Shown piece by piece: positions 31,924-41,840 of a stretch of DNA of 64,000 nucleotides; position 1 is the stretch's first letter; each line of letters starts with the position of its first letter. The position numbers and the translations under genes are program-made. This DNA comes from Flavobacterium sp. (GTDB lineage: Bacteria; Bacteroidota; Bacteroidia; Flavobacteriales; Flavobacteriaceae), in assembly GCF_024642105.1 (NCBI RefSeq), contig NZ_JAHEBT010000001.1, forward strand, positions 1-64,000, read 5' to 3'. A model generated the notes under the pieces. That model was given only the letters and a program-made list of their open reading frames with translations. It ran no database searches and was not told the DNA's origin.

Positions 31924-33327
31924 ATGAGTTCATTTGACGTAGTCATTATAGGTTCTGGTCCTGGCGGATATGTATCAGCTATTCGTTGCGCACAATTGGG
32001 TTTTAAAACAGCCATTATTGAAAAATATTCCACTTTAGGAGGTACTTGCTTGAATGTAGGTTGTATCCCTTCGAAAGCATTATTGTCTTCTTCACATCAT
32101 TATTCAGAAATTGCTCATTTCGCTGAACACGGAATTGAACTTTCGGGAGATGTAAAAGTGAATTTAGAGAAAATGATTGCGCGTAAACAAGCGGTGGTAG
32201 ATCAAACTTCAGGAGGAATCAACTACTTAATGGACAAAAACAAAGTAACTGTTTTTAATGGTTTAGGTTCGTTTGTAGACGCTACACATGTAGCTATTGC
32301 TAAAGCGGATGGCACTTCAGAAACTATTGAAGGTAAAAACATCATTATTGCTACAGGTTCAAAACCATCTTCTTTGCCATTTATCAAAATTGATAAAGAA
32401 AGAATCATCACGTCTACTGAAGCTTTGGCTTTGAAAGAAGTGCCAAAACACTTAATTATTATTGGTGGTGGTGTGATCGGAATTGAATTAGGACAAGTAT
32501 ATCTTCGTTTAGGAGCACAAGTTTCTGTAGTGGAATTCATGGACCGAATTATTCCAGGAATGGACAGTTCATTGTCTAAAGAATTGACTAAAGTTTTGAA
32601 AAAACAAGGAATGAAATTTTATACGTCTCACAAAGTACAATCAGTAGAAAGAGCAGGAGATGTTGTTACTGTGAAGGCTGAAAATGCAAAAGGAGAAATC
32701 ATTACTTTAGAAGGGGATTATTCATTAGTGTCTGTAGGGCGTCGTCCTTACACAGACGGATTGAATGCAGATAAAGCAGGAGTGAAAATTACGGATAGAG
32801 GACAAGTAGAAGTAAACGATCATTTACAAACTTCGGTTCCCAATATCTATGCTATTGGAGATGTAGTTCGTGGTGCTATGTTGGCTCACAAAGCCGAAGA
32901 AGAAGGAACTATGGTCGCTGAAATTATTGCGGGTCAAAAACCACATATTGATTACAATTTGATTCCAGGAGTGGTGTACACTTGGCCAGAAGTAGCTGCT
33001 GTTGGACAAACCGAAGAGCAATTGAAAGCTTCTGGTGTCGAGTTTAAATCAGGAAGTTTCCCGTTCAAAGCGTTAGGTCGTGCTAGAGCAAGTGGAGATT
33101 TAGACGGATTTGTGAAAATTTTAGCCGATGCTAAAACCGATGAGGTTTTAGGAGTTCATATGATTGGGGCTAGAACAGCCGATTTAATTGCAGAAGCAGT
33201 TACTGCTATGGAATTTAGAGCTTCTGCTGAAGATATTTCAAGAATGTCACACGCACACCCAACATTTGCTGAAGCTATCAAAGAAGCGGCTTTGGCTGCA
33301 ACTGATAATAGAGCATTGCACGTTTAA
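31924..33327 (+). CDS. lpdA: Dihydrolipoyl dehydrogenase
   Basis: 467 residues. N-terminal FAD motif GSGPGGYVSAI, redox-active disulfide GGTCLNVGCIPSKALL (Cys41 and Cys46), NAD motif GGGVIGIELGQVY, second FAD motif YAIGDVVRG and the C-terminal dimerisation region with HAHPTFAEA are complete. It reoxidises the lipoamide of pyruvate, 2-oxoglutarate and branched-chain dehydrogenase complexes and of the glycine cleavage system. No E1/E2 genes are adjacent, as usual for flavobacteria. A strong bidirectional terminator follows. Confidence 0.97.
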   Translation: MSSFDVVIIGSGPGGYVSAIRCAQLGFKTAIIEKYSTLGGTCLNVGCIPSKALLSSSHHYSEIAHFAEHGIELSGDVKVNLEKMIARKQAVVDQTSGGINYLMDKNKVTVFNGLGSFVDATHVAIAKADGTSETIEGKNIIIATGSKPSSLPFIKIDKERIITSTEALALKEVPKHLIIIGGGVIGIELGQVYLRLGAQVSVVEFMDRIIPGMDSSLSKELTKVLKKQGMKFYTSHKVQSVERAGDVVTVKAENAKGEIITLEGDYSLVSVGRRPYTDGLNADKAGVKITDRGQVEVNDHLQTSVPNIYAIGDVVRGAMLAHKAEEEGTMVAEIIAGQKPHIDYNLIPGVVYTWPEVAAVGQTEEQLKASGVEFKSGSFPFKALGRARASGDLDGFVKILADAKTDEVLGVHMIGARTADLIAEAVTAMEFRASAEDISRMSHAHPTFAEAIKEAALAATDNRALHV

Positions 33328-33346
33328 TACTGTAAAGTTGAAATAA

Positions 33347-33378
33347 AAAAAAGCCCGTTCATTTGAACGGGCTTTTTT
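33347..33378. terminator. Bidirectional terminator between lpdA and doxX-like gene
   Basis: AAAAAAGCCCGTTCA / TGAACGGGCTTTTTT forms a perfect 15-base stem-with-runs around TT. It can stop transcripts from both strands; the two genes are convergent. Confidence 0.92.
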
Positions 33379-33379
33379 A

Positions 33380-33757
33380 TTAGTTAGCAGAGAAAATTCC
33401 TTTGTAGGTTTCCCAATTAGTATAAATCAAAAATAAATTTCCGATTAATAGGAATAGTGCAACGGGAAGATTTTCAGGAGCTAAAAAAGCATTGATAAAC
33501 AAAATATTTACAGATACTGGTAATAATACTAAATTGAATAATTTCATAAATTTTCCTGAAACATAGGACAATCCTGAAAGTAGTTCTACCATTTTTGCTA
33601 ATGGAAATAAATACTTGGTTGCCATAAATCCTGACATTACTACTGCCATTTCTCCTGTTGGAGTTGGTTGTTCTCCAAACTTAAAGAAATAAGAAAGTGA
33701 GGCAAATAATAGAAACAAGCCTAGTAATACACGAATAATAATAGTTGCAATCTTCAT
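33380..33757 (-). CDS. DoxX-like small membrane protein
   Basis: 125 residues with four hydrophobic segments and the layout of the DoxX superfamily (N-terminal IIIRVLLGLFLLFASLSYFF, then a polar turn with GFMATKYLFPLAKMVELLSG). The inner membrane is the expected location. Function unknown for this subgroup. Single gene, convergent with lpdA and divergent from pabB. Confidence 0.8.
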   Translation of the reverse strand: MKIATIIIRVLLGLFLLFASLSYFFKFGEQPTPTGEMAVVMSGFMATKYLFPLAKMVELLSGLSYVSGKFMKLFNLVLLPVSVNILFINAFLAPENLPVALFLLIGNLFLIYTNWETYKGIFSAN

Positions 33758-33885
33758 ACTAATTTGGTTTTAAGGTTAGTATTTCAAAATTACTCATTTT
33801 ATAAATAGGATAATCACCTACAAATAAATAATTTGATTAGCCACTTTCTCGTTTGTTTTTCCGCTTATAAGAATGAATTTTGTTG

Positions 33886-33893
33886 TATTTTTG
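33886..33893 (+). promoter_or_regulatory. Candidate -7 element of pabB
   Basis: TATTTTTG matches TAnnTTTG. It lies inside the upstream open frame and 21 bases before the TTG codon at 33914, so a transcript starting here could not use an ATG at 33833. Confidence 0.4.
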
Positions 33894-33913
33894 GCAACCT
33901 AAAAAGAGATGTA

Positions 33914-35200
33914 TTGAGAACTGAAATTCATAAAACGATAGCAAATCCGATGGCTTTTAAAAAGCAATTATTGGATTGGTCACAGCAATTTCGTGAAGTT
34001 GTTTTTATGGATAGTAATGATTATCCGCAAGAGTTTTCAAGTTTTGATGCGCTACTAGCGGTAGATGCGTTTACATTGATTCAGACGGATTATCACAATG
34101 CATTTGAGGATTTACAACAATACCAACAAACTACCAAAGATTGGCTGTTTGGTTACTTATCGTATGATTTGAAGAATGATAGCGAACATCTGCAGTCCAA
34201 TAATTTTGATGGATTGGCATTTCCTGATTTATTCTTTTTTCAACCCAAGAAATTGTTTCTCTTGAAAGGAAATCAACTCACCATTCAATACCTGAATTTA
34301 TGTGATGATGAGGTGGAAACGGATTTTGATGCAATTACAAATAGAGTTAGTGTCGATTTTTCAGAAAGCGAAAGTATAGTGGTTCAAGCCCGTATTTCAA
34401 AAGAAAAATATATTGAAAAGGTAAATGCACTTTTAGAACATTTACATCGTGGCGATGTGTACGAAGCTAATTTTTGTATGGAATTTTATGCTGAGAATAC
34501 TACAATTAATCCGCTTGAAAAATTTAAAAGACTAAACACCATTTCTCAAACTCCTTTTGCTGTTTTTTTTAAGAATAACAAACAGTTTTTACTTTCCGCT
34601 ACACCGGAACGTTATTTGAGAAAAGAAGGGGAGAATTTAATTTCGCAACCGATTAAAGGAACGGCAAAACGTTTTTTAGACCTAAAAGAAGATGAAAAAT
34701 CAAAAGAAAATTTAGCGTCTGATCCAAAAGAACGTGCCGAAAATATTATGATTACGGATTTAGTTCGGAATGATTTATCTCGAACTGCCCAAAAGGGAAC
34801 GGTAAAAGTTCAGGAGTTGTGCGGAATTTATTCCTTTCAACAAGTACATCAAATGATTTCTACAATCACCTCAAAATTAGATAGTAAGTATTTTTTAGTT
34901 GATGTTTTAAAGTTGACTTTTCCTATGGGAAGTATGACGGGTGCGCCTAAGATTTCGGTAATGAAAATTATTGAAGAATTGGAAGAAACTAAAAGAGGAT
35001 TGTATAGTGGTGCTATTGGCTATTTCAGCCCAGATGGCGATTTTGATTTTAATGTAGTGATTCGAAGTATTTTGTATAACCAAGAAAAAAAATACGTTTC
35101 CTTTTCAGTTGGAAGTGCGATTACTTCGTTGTCTAATCCAGAAAACGAGTACGAAGAATGCTTACTTAAAGCCAAAGCGATGCACGAAGTGTTGCGTTAA
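33914..35200 (+). CDS. pabB: Aminodeoxychorismate synthase component I
   Basis: 428 residues from the TTG at 33914, which gives (M)RTEIHKTIANPMAFKKQ, the usual N-terminus of the flavobacterial family. The frame is open to an ATG at 33833, but those 27 residues are Cys/Phe-rich and unlike the family. Signatures: HRGDVYEANFCMEF, SQPIKGTAKR (the PIKGT lysine distinguishes PabB from anthranilate synthase, PIAGT), RAENIMITDLVRND and GSMTGAPKISVM. It makes 4-amino-4-deoxychorismate for folate together with PabA. folP, another folate gene, is in this window but far away. Confidence 0.92.
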   Translation: MRTEIHKTIANPMAFKKQLLDWSQQFREVVFMDSNDYPQEFSSFDALLAVDAFTLIQTDYHNAFEDLQQYQQTTKDWLFGYLSYDLKNDSEHLQSNNFDGLAFPDLFFFQPKKLFLLKGNQLTIQYLNLCDDEVETDFDAITNRVSVDFSESESIVVQARISKEKYIEKVNALLEHLHRGDVYEANFCMEFYAENTTINPLEKFKRLNTISQTPFAVFFKNNKQFLLSATPERYLRKEGENLISQPIKGTAKRFLDLKEDEKSKENLASDPKERAENIMITDLVRNDLSRTAQKGTVKVQELCGIYSFQQVHQMISTITSKLDSKYFLVDVLKLTFPMGSMTGAPKISVMKIIEELEETKRGLYSGAIGYFSPDGDFDFNVVIRSILYNQEKKYVSFSVGSAITSLSNPENEYEECLLKAKAMHEVLR

Positions 35201-35227
35201 ATTGCTATGAATTGATTACTTTTGAGC

Positions 35228-36538
35228 ATGTTGAAACAATTCCAAAATCATTTATCCAACCAATTTCCTTTTTTAGAAGGTAAAAAACTCTTACTTGCTG
35301 TTAGCGGGGGATTGGATAGTATGGTTTTACTACACCTTTTTCAGCAATTGGACTATGAAATTGTAGTGTTGCATTGTAACTTTCAGTTGCGTGGTATAGA
35401 AAGTTTTGGTGACCAACAATTTATTCAAGAATACACAAGCCAAAATGGTATTTCGTTCTCGTTTACGCAATTTGATACCGAGGCTTTTGCCAAAGATTAT
35501 AAATTATCTACTCAGCTGGCTGCAAGAGAGTTGCGTTACAGTTGGTTTTACGAGCAACTCGAAATCCAAAAAGGAGATTATATTTTGACAGCTCATCACG
35601 CGGATGATAATCTGGAAACCTTTTTAATCAATCTTTCAAGAGGAACTGGTTTGGATGGGTTAACTGGAATCCCTGCTCAAAATGATCTCGTAATTCGTCC
35701 TTTACTTCCTTTTACCAGACAAGAGATTGAAGAATATGCCACCCAAAATAAGTTGTCTTGGCGTGAAGATAGTAGCAATGCTTCGGATAAATACTTGCGA
35801 AATAAAATTCGGCATCATTTGATTCCTGTTTTGAAAGAATTGAACCCTAATTTCATGAATTCTTTTGAAAAGACGCAATTATATTTGAGAGAATCTAAAG
35901 AATTGGTAGCTGATGCTGCTATTATGGTGTACCAACAAGTAGCAAAAGAAAAAGGGGATGATATTTATTTCGATGTCAATCAACTATTAAAATTGCCTAA
36001 TTATACTTCGTATTTGTGCCAATGGCTGACAGAATTTGGGTTTACTGCCTGGAAAGATATTTATGATTTGGTAACCAATCAGTCGGGTAAACACGTTTTT
36101 GCACCCCAGTTTAGACTAATAAAAGACCGTGACTACTTGATATTAACTCCACTAAAACTGGAAACCGAAGAACAAGAGTTCTTAATTGAATCGGTTGATT
36201 CGAAAGTTAATTTTCCCTTAAATATGTTGTTTTCCAATGTGGCTGAGATAAGTGCTACTTCAAATTCAACTATATTTGTTGACCAAGATAAATTACAATT
36301 TCCACTGGTTTTGCGTCGTTGGAATGAGGGTGATGTTTTTCAACCGTTTGGAATGGGAGGGAAGTCAAAAAAGGTAAGCAAATTATTTAAAGATGAAAAG
36401 TTATCCTTGATTGAGAAAGAAAATGTTTGGCTTTTGTGTTCTGAAAGTCAAGTAGTTTGGATTGTTGGGATCCGACAAGATGAACGATTTAAAATAGATT
36501 CAAAAACAAAAAAAATACTAAAAATAGCAATCGAATAA
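35228..36538 (+). CDS. tilS: tRNA(Ile)-lysidine synthase TilS
   Basis: 436 residues from the ATG at 35228; a TTG two codons earlier is also in frame. The PP-loop motif AVSGGLDSMVLL is at about 24-35 and TAHHADDNLETFLINL follows. The C-terminal TilS domains (to RRWNEGDVFQPFGMGGKSKKVSKLFKD) are complete. TilS converts C34 of the minor tRNA-Ile to lysidine so that it reads AUA; it is essential. Its stop codon overlaps the start of dsbD by one base. Confidence 0.95.
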   Translation: MLKQFQNHLSNQFPFLEGKKLLLAVSGGLDSMVLLHLFQQLDYEIVVLHCNFQLRGIESFGDQQFIQEYTSQNGISFSFTQFDTEAFAKDYKLSTQLAARELRYSWFYEQLEIQKGDYILTAHHADDNLETFLINLSRGTGLDGLTGIPAQNDLVIRPLLPFTRQEIEEYATQNKLSWREDSSNASDKYLRNKIRHHLIPVLKELNPNFMNSFEKTQLYLRESKELVADAAIMVYQQVAKEKGDDIYFDVNQLLKLPNYTSYLCQWLTEFGFTAWKDIYDLVTNQSGKHVFAPQFRLIKDRDYLILTPLKLETEEQEFLIESVDSKVNFPLNMLFSNVAEISATSNSTIFVDQDKLQFPLVLRRWNEGDVFQPFGMGGKSKKVSKLFKDEKLSLIEKENVWLLCSESQVVWIVGIRQDERFKIDSKTKKILKIAIE

Positions 36539-38553
36539 TGAAAAAAATAGTTGTTTTATTAGTGATGGTATTGGCTTTCGCCAAAGGAAATGCACAGCTG
36601 CTGAATCCAGTAAAATGGACCACTCAAATTGAGAAAAAATCAGAGGAAAACTATGTACTTACTTTTAATGGAGTGATTGATACTGGTTGGCATTTGTATT
36701 CGCAATTTACGGCTGAAGGAGGTTCGTTACCATTGGAAGTGCTTTTTAAAAATCAAAAAGGCAATTTTGAATTAATTGGTAAAACAAAAGAAAGTAAAAC
36801 GAAAACGGCTTACAATGATATATTTGAAGTCAACGAAACTTTTTTTGAGAAAAAAGCGCAATTGACACAAGAGATTCATGTGACAAATCCGAAACTCTCA
36901 AAAGTAGAAGTAAGTCTGAATTATCAAGTGTGTAAAGAGGCTTGTATCAATTTAGAAAAGAATTTTACATTCGTAATTCCGTCTCAATCAAAAGAGGCTG
37001 AGAATGTTGTATCTGTTCAGGATTCGGCAAAAACAACAGCTGTTGTTGCGTCAGATGAAGTTGTAAATAAAGAAAATTTAACAACTGTTCAATCTACTGA
37101 AACAACACCTGTAACAGAACCAGAAAAAGGATTGCTTTCCATTTTTATTATTGCATTTTTCTCTGGATTCGCAGCTTTATTGACTCCTTGTGTGTTCCCT
37201 ATGATTCCAATGACGGTAAGTTTTTTTACCAAACAAAGTAAGTCAAAGGGCGCTGGTATCCGAAATGCTATTTTTTATGGGGTTTCTATTATTGTGATTT
37301 ATGTATTGTTAGGGGTTTTGGTAACATGGTTGTTTGGAGCTGATGCTTTGAATGCTCTTTCAACTAATGTTTGGTTCAATTTGTTTTTCTTTATTTTGTT
37401 AGTAGTTTTTGCGGCCTCATTTTTAGGAGCGTTTGAAATTATGTTGCCCAATTCTTGGGCAAACAAAGTCGATAGTCAAGCCGATAGAGGAGGTATGATA
37501 GGGATTTTGTTTATGGCATTGGCATTAGCAATCGTTTCTTTTTCATGTACAGGTCCTATTGTAGGAACCTTATTAGTACAAGCGGCTTCTAAAGGCGGAA
37601 TTGCCCCAATTGTTGGAATGTTAGGATTTTCATTGGCATTATCCTTACCGTTTATGTTGTTTGCACTATTTCCAGGCTGGTTAAACTCGTTACCAAAATC
37701 AGGAGGATGGTTGAATACGGTTAAAGTAGTTTTAGGCTTTTTAGAATTGGCTTTAGCATTTAAATTCTTATCCAATGCCGATTTGGTTTTACAATTACAT
37801 TTGCTAGAAAGAGAAGTGTTCTTGTCCATTTGGATCGCTATTTTTGGAACGTTAGCCTTGTATTTATTTGGAAAAATTACGTTGCCACACGATAGTTCGA
37901 TGACACATATTTCTGTTGGAAGATTGTCTTTTGGTCTGGTTGTGTTATCATTTACGATATATATGATTCCGGGATTGTGGGGGGCGCCTTTACAATTAAT
38001 TAATGCTTTTCCACCACCAATGGAATATAGCGAAAGTCCTTTAGGAATAGGAGCAAGCTCGGTTAATTCTAGTTCATCTGTTTCAACTTTGCCAGAAGGC
38101 GCAAAACTGGGGCCTCACCAAATTGTAGTTTTTGATGATTATGACAAAGGATTGGCTTATGCAAAAACAGTAAACAAGCCCATTATGTTAGGTTTTACGG
38201 GACATGCTTGTGTCAATTGTCGTAAAATGGAAAATAATGTTTGGTCTGATGAACGTATTTTGACAATTTTAAAAAATCAAGTAGTTGTGATTTCTTTGTA
38301 TGTTGATGATAAAAGAGAGTTGCCTAAAAGCGACCAGTTGATTTCTAAAACAACAGGAGCAAGTATTGAAACTATTGGTGATAAATGGACCGACTTTATG
38401 ATTTCGAAATACAAAACGAATACACAGCCTTTGTATGTTTTGACTGATTTAGAAGGAACTAGTTTGAATTTAAAACAGCCTACTATTAGTTTTGTTGGTA
38501 TAGAAGAATATGAATCGTGGTTAAAAGAAGGTATTTCAAAGTTCAAGAAGTAA
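36538..38553 (+). CDS. dsbD: Thiol:disulfide interchange protein DsbD
   Basis: 671 residues: signal peptide (1-19), N-terminal DsbD-alpha-like domain with a Cys pair (VCKEAC) to about 150, a low-complexity linker, an eight-helix membrane domain with TPCVFPMIPM and SCTGPIVGTLL cysteines, and a periplasmic thioredoxin-like domain with Cys558-V-N-Cys561. It moves electrons from cytoplasmic thioredoxin to periplasmic proteins such as cytochrome c maturation factors. Starts on the last base of tilS. Ends in a strong terminator. Confidence 0.95.
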   Translation: MKKIVVLLVMVLAFAKGNAQLLNPVKWTTQIEKKSEENYVLTFNGVIDTGWHLYSQFTAEGGSLPLEVLFKNQKGNFELIGKTKESKTKTAYNDIFEVNETFFEKKAQLTQEIHVTNPKLSKVEVSLNYQVCKEACINLEKNFTFVIPSQSKEAENVVSVQDSAKTTAVVASDEVVNKENLTTVQSTETTPVTEPEKGLLSIFIIAFFSGFAALLTPCVFPMIPMTVSFFTKQSKSKGAGIRNAIFYGVSIIVIYVLLGVLVTWLFGADALNALSTNVWFNLFFFILLVVFAASFLGAFEIMLPNSWANKVDSQADRGGMIGILFMALALAIVSFSCTGPIVGTLLVQAASKGGIAPIVGMLGFSLALSLPFMLFALFPGWLNSLPKSGGWLNTVKVVLGFLELALAFKFLSNADLVLQLHLLEREVFLSIWIAIFGTLALYLFGKITLPHDSSMTHISVGRLSFGLVVLSFTIYMIPGLWGAPLQLINAFPPPMEYSESPLGIGASSVNSSSSVSTLPEGAKLGPHQIVVFDDYDKGLAYAKTVNKPIMLGFTGHACVNCRKMENNVWSDERILTILKNQVVVISLYVDDKRELPKSDQLISKTTGASIETIGDKWTDFMISKYKTNTQPLYVLTDLEGTSLNLKQPTISFVGIEEYESWLKEGISKFKK

Positions 38554-38576
38554 TAAAAAGAATCTCTAAAATAGAT

Positions 38577-38607
38577 AAACCGCAAGTTGTATAATTTGCG
38601 GTTTTTT
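38577..38607 (+). terminator. Terminator of dsbD
   Basis: AAACCGCAA / TTGCGGTTT perfect stem followed by six T in total; 24 bases after the dsbD stop codon. Confidence 0.9.
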
Positions 38608-38616
38608 GTGCATAAA

Positions 38617-38643
38617 AAAACACCCTAAAATTTAGGGTGTTTT
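38617..38643 (-). terminator. Terminator of the ammonium transporter gene
   Basis: AAAACACCCTAAA / TTTAGGGTGTTTT, perfect 13-base arms around one base, with A/T runs on both sides, so it works for the minus-strand amt transcript and possibly both ways. Confidence 0.88.
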
Positions 38644-38671
38644 AAAAAAAAAATATCAAGTGGAGTAACTA

Positions 38672-39997
38672 TTATAGAAATTCTCCGTGTTGAGTAATAT
38701 CTAATCCTAATTCTTCTTTGTCTTCACTTACTCTTAGAGGCGTAATTTTGTTTACAATAAAGAACAAAGCATAAGAAGCAGAGAAAGCAAAGATAGATAC
38801 CAATACAAGTGCTTTTAATTGGATTAAAAATAAAGTAGCATCTCCAAAGATTAATCCTTGGTTGTCACCAACAATTGGGTTGATTGCTTTTGAAGCAAAT
38901 ACACCTGTTAATAACATTCCTACCATACCACCAACACCGTGACAAGCAAATACATCTAAAGCATCGTCAATTTTTCCTTTAGGGAATTTCATTACCATAA
39001 AGTTACTGATGATACTAGCAATGATACCGATAGTGATTGCGTGAGGAATGCTTACAAATCCAGCAGCAGGAGTGATGGCAACTAAACCAACAACTGCTCC
39101 GATACAAGCTCCCATAGCAGATAGTTTGTGTCCCATAATCTTGTCTAAAAACACCCATGCCATTGCAGCAGCGGCAGCGGCAACAGTAGTTGTTCCTAAT
39201 GCTTGAGCAGCAAGTCCACTAGCACCTACGGCAGATCCAGCATTAAAACCAAACCATCCGAACCACAATAAACCAGTTCCTAATAATACATAAGTAATAC
39301 GCGCTGGGTTTACTTTTTGTACTTTTCTTTTTCCTAAGAAGATAGCGCCAGCCAAAGCTGCCCAACCAGCACTCATGTGTACTACAGTTCCTCCAGCAAA
39401 ATCAAGCACTCCCATTTTGAAGAATAGTCCATCAGGATGCCATGTCATGTGACATAATGGTGCGTAAATAATTAATATGAATAACACCATGAATAACAAG
39501 TAAGCCCAGAAACGAACGCGTTCTGCAAATGCTCCAGTAATCAATGCGGGTGTGATAATGGCAAATTTAGCTTGAAAGAAAGCAAATAAAAGTAAAGGAA
39601 TAGTTGGTGCTAATTCCCAAGCTGTAGTAGCGCTTACTCCATTAAAAAGTAAATTAGCAGAAGGATCTCCAATGATTCCTCCTATAGATGGTCCAAAACA
39701 CAATCCAAATCCAACTAATACCCATAGAACAGTTACAATAACCATTGCCATAAAACTTTGTAACATCGTACTAATTACATTTTTCTTCCCTACCATACCT
39801 CCGTAGAAGAAACCTAAACCAGGAGTCATAATTAATACCAAAGCGGAAGCAACAATCATCCATGCTGTGTCTCCAGTATCTAATTTTAATTCAACAATAT
39901 GAGCCCCTAGTTTTGCTGACTCAACAACAAAATAATTTGAGAAAAAAGTAAGTCCCAAAACAGTGATTAGAATCACACTTAAAACAATTTTACGCAT
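38672..39997 (-). CDS. amt: Ammonium transporter
   Basis: 441 residues with an N-terminal signal peptide-like helix and eleven further hydrophobic segments. MTPGLGFFYGGMVGKKN, GAFAERVRFWAY, DFAGGTVVHMSAGWAALAG and DVFACHGVGGMVGMLLTGVFA include the twin-histidine and ammonium-channel residues of the Amt/MEP/Rh family. It conducts ammonium across the inner membrane. A second Amt gene is at 58441. No PII (glnK) gene is beside either one. Single gene with a long leader region and a strong terminator. Confidence 0.96.
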   Translation of the reverse strand: MRKIVLSVILITVLGLTFFSNYFVVESAKLGAHIVELKLDTGDTAWMIVASALVLIMTPGLGFFYGGMVGKKNVISTMLQSFMAMVIVTVLWVLVGFGLCFGPSIGGIIGDPSANLLFNGVSATTAWELAPTIPLLLFAFFQAKFAIITPALITGAFAERVRFWAYLLFMVLFILIIYAPLCHMTWHPDGLFFKMGVLDFAGGTVVHMSAGWAALAGAIFLGKRKVQKVNPARITYVLLGTGLLWFGWFGFNAGSAVGASGLAAQALGTTTVAAAAAAMAWVFLDKIMGHKLSAMGACIGAVVGLVAITPAAGFVSIPHAITIGIIASIISNFMVMKFPKGKIDDALDVFACHGVGGMVGMLLTGVFASKAINPIVGDNQGLIFGDATLFLIQLKALVLVSIFAFSASYALFFIVNKITPLRVSEDKEELGLDITQHGEFL

Positions 39998-40304
39998 AAC
40001 TTTTAATTTTAAATTTTTGATAAAAGTATAAAAATATCATATTGACCCATAAAAAAATAGGGGTTAATTGTATATTTTTATTAAATAATTAAATTATACC
40101 TATAATTTTTTAGGGTTTGATGTAATTTTAAATTGATATTTTGAATTTGACAATCTGTTTTTTCTAAAAAGAGAATGTTTTACTATTAGTAGTAGTATTA
40201 TAGATAAAATAATTTTGAATTATCAGTAAATTTTAAAATATAAGTTCTTTTTTTGTCAATCGTATCTGGTTTTTATTTATTTTTAAAAAAAAGATTGATT
40301 TTAT
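39998..40304. other. Intergenic region between amt and comM
   Basis: 307 very AT-rich bases between divergent genes, with no credible open frame, RNA gene or strong hairpin. It should hold the promoters of both genes; a near-match TACTTTTA on the minus strand at about 40021-40028 may serve amt. Confidence 0.6.
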
Positions 40305-41840
40305 ATGTTGACGAAAGTTTTTGGAAGTGCTGTTTTTGGGGTTGAAGCGACTACAATTACAGTTGAAGTAAATATAGACAAAGGAATTGGGTACCATTTA
40401 GTAGGCTTACCCGATAATGCAATTAAAGAAAGTAGTTATCGAATTGCTGCTGCATTGAAAAATAATGGCTATGCTTTACCAGGAAAGAAAATTACCATTA
40501 ATATGGCTCCTGCTGATTTGCGCAAAGAGGGTTCGGCTTATGATTTGACTTTAGCTATTGGAATTCTAATTGCTTCTTCTCAAATTAAAGGAGATGAAAT
40601 TGAGCGTTACATTATTATGGGCGAACTGTCTCTCGATGGAAGTTTGCAACCTATTCGAGGCGCTTTGCCTATAGCAATAAAAGCCAAGGAAGAAGGATTT
40701 AAAGGATTCTTTTTACCCAAGCAAAATGCAAAAGAAGCAGCGATTGTGTCTGATTTAGACGTGTATGGTGTAGAAAATCTTCAAGAAGTAATTGATTTTT
40801 TTGAAGGAAAAGGAACCATAGAGCCTACTAGAATTGATACTAGAGCTGAATTTTATAAAACCTTAGATTTTCCAGAGTTTGATTTTTCGGATGTAAAAGG
40901 TCAGGAAAGTATTAAGCGTTGTATGGAAATCGCCGCAGCCGGTGGGCATAATATCATTTTGATTGGGCCACCAGGAGCTGGAAAGACTATGTTGGCCAAA
41001 CGATTACCGAGTATTTTACCACCAATGACTTTGCGCGAAGCTTTGGAAACTACCAAAATTCATAGCGTTGCTGGAAAATTGAAAGAAGTAGGTTTGATGA
41101 ACCAGCGTCCGTTTCGTAGTCCGCACCATACTATTTCTAATGTAGCATTAGTAGGTGGTGGGAGTTATCCGCAGCCTGGAGAGATTTCGATGGCACATAA
41201 TGGGGTTCTTTTCTTGGATGAATTGCCAGAGTTCAAGCGCGATGTACTCGAAGTAATGCGTCAACCTTTAGAAGACAGAGAAGTGACTATTTCACGAGCT
41301 AAATTCACAGTTACCTATCCATCATCATTTATGTTAGTAGCAAGTATGAACCCGAGTCCGAGTGGTTTTTTCAATGATCCGGATGCTCCTCAAACTTCTT
41401 CTCCCAACGAAATGCAACGGTATATGAATAAAATATCTGGACCATTATTAGACCGAATTGATATTCATATTGAAGTAACCCCCGTTCCATTTGATAAATT
41501 ATCAGACGACAGAAAAGCAGAAAGTAGTGTCGAGATTCGGAAAAGAGTAACTAATGCGCGCGAAATACAGTCATCTCGTTTTGAATTGATGCCAACCATT
41601 CATTACAATGCTCAAATGAGTACCAAACACATTAGAGAATTTTGTGCTTTGGATAAACCTTCTAAAGAATTACTAAAAAATGCGATGGAACGATTGAATC
41701 TTTCCGCTCGAGCGTATGACCGAATATTGAAAGTAGCCCGAACAATTGCTGATTTAGAAGCTGCTGAAAAAGTAGCATCCCATCATATTGCCGAAGCGAT
41801 ACAATACCGAAGTTTAGATAGAGACGGTTGGTTGGGTTAG
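40305..41840 (+). CDS. comM: YifB/ComM-family Mg-chelatase-like AAA ATPase
   Basis: 511 residues. N-terminal Lon-protease-like domain (about 1-170), AAA+ domain with Walker A GPPGAGKTMLAKRL (about 226-239) and Walker B GVLFLDELPEF, then the Mg-chelatase C-terminal domain. The family member ComM is a helicase that promotes branch migration during natural transformation and is widespread in bacteria whether or not they are known to be competent. Its end overlaps the convergent 261-residue gene by four bases. Confidence 0.93.
   Translation: MLTKVFGSAVFGVEATTITVEVNIDKGIGYHLVGLPDNAIKESSYRIAAALKNNGYALPGKKITINMAPADLRKEGSAYDLTLAIGILIASSQIKGDEIERYIIMGELSLDGSLQPIRGALPIAIKAKEEGFKGFFLPKQNAKEAAIVSDLDVYGVENLQEVIDFFEGKGTIEPTRIDTRAEFYKTLDFPEFDFSDVKGQESIKRCMEIAAAGGHNIILIGPPGAGKTMLAKRLPSILPPMTLREALETTKIHSVAGKLKEVGLMNQRPFRSPHHTISNVALVGGGSYPQPGEISMAHNGVLFLDELPEFKRDVLEVMRQPLEDREVTISRAKFTVTYPSSFMLVASMNPSPSGFFNDPDAPQTSSPNEMQRYMNKISGPLLDRIDIHIEVTPVPFDKLSDDRKAESSVEIRKRVTNAREIQSSRFELMPTIHYNAQMSTKHIREFCALDKPSKELLKNAMERLNLSARAYDRILKVARTIADLEAAEKVASHHIAEAIQYRSLDRDGWLG

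Noticed and set aside
39998..40304. Long AT-rich gap examined for a riboswitch or small RNA
   Set aside because: No strong stem with conserved loops is visible; only promoter-like A/T stretches.
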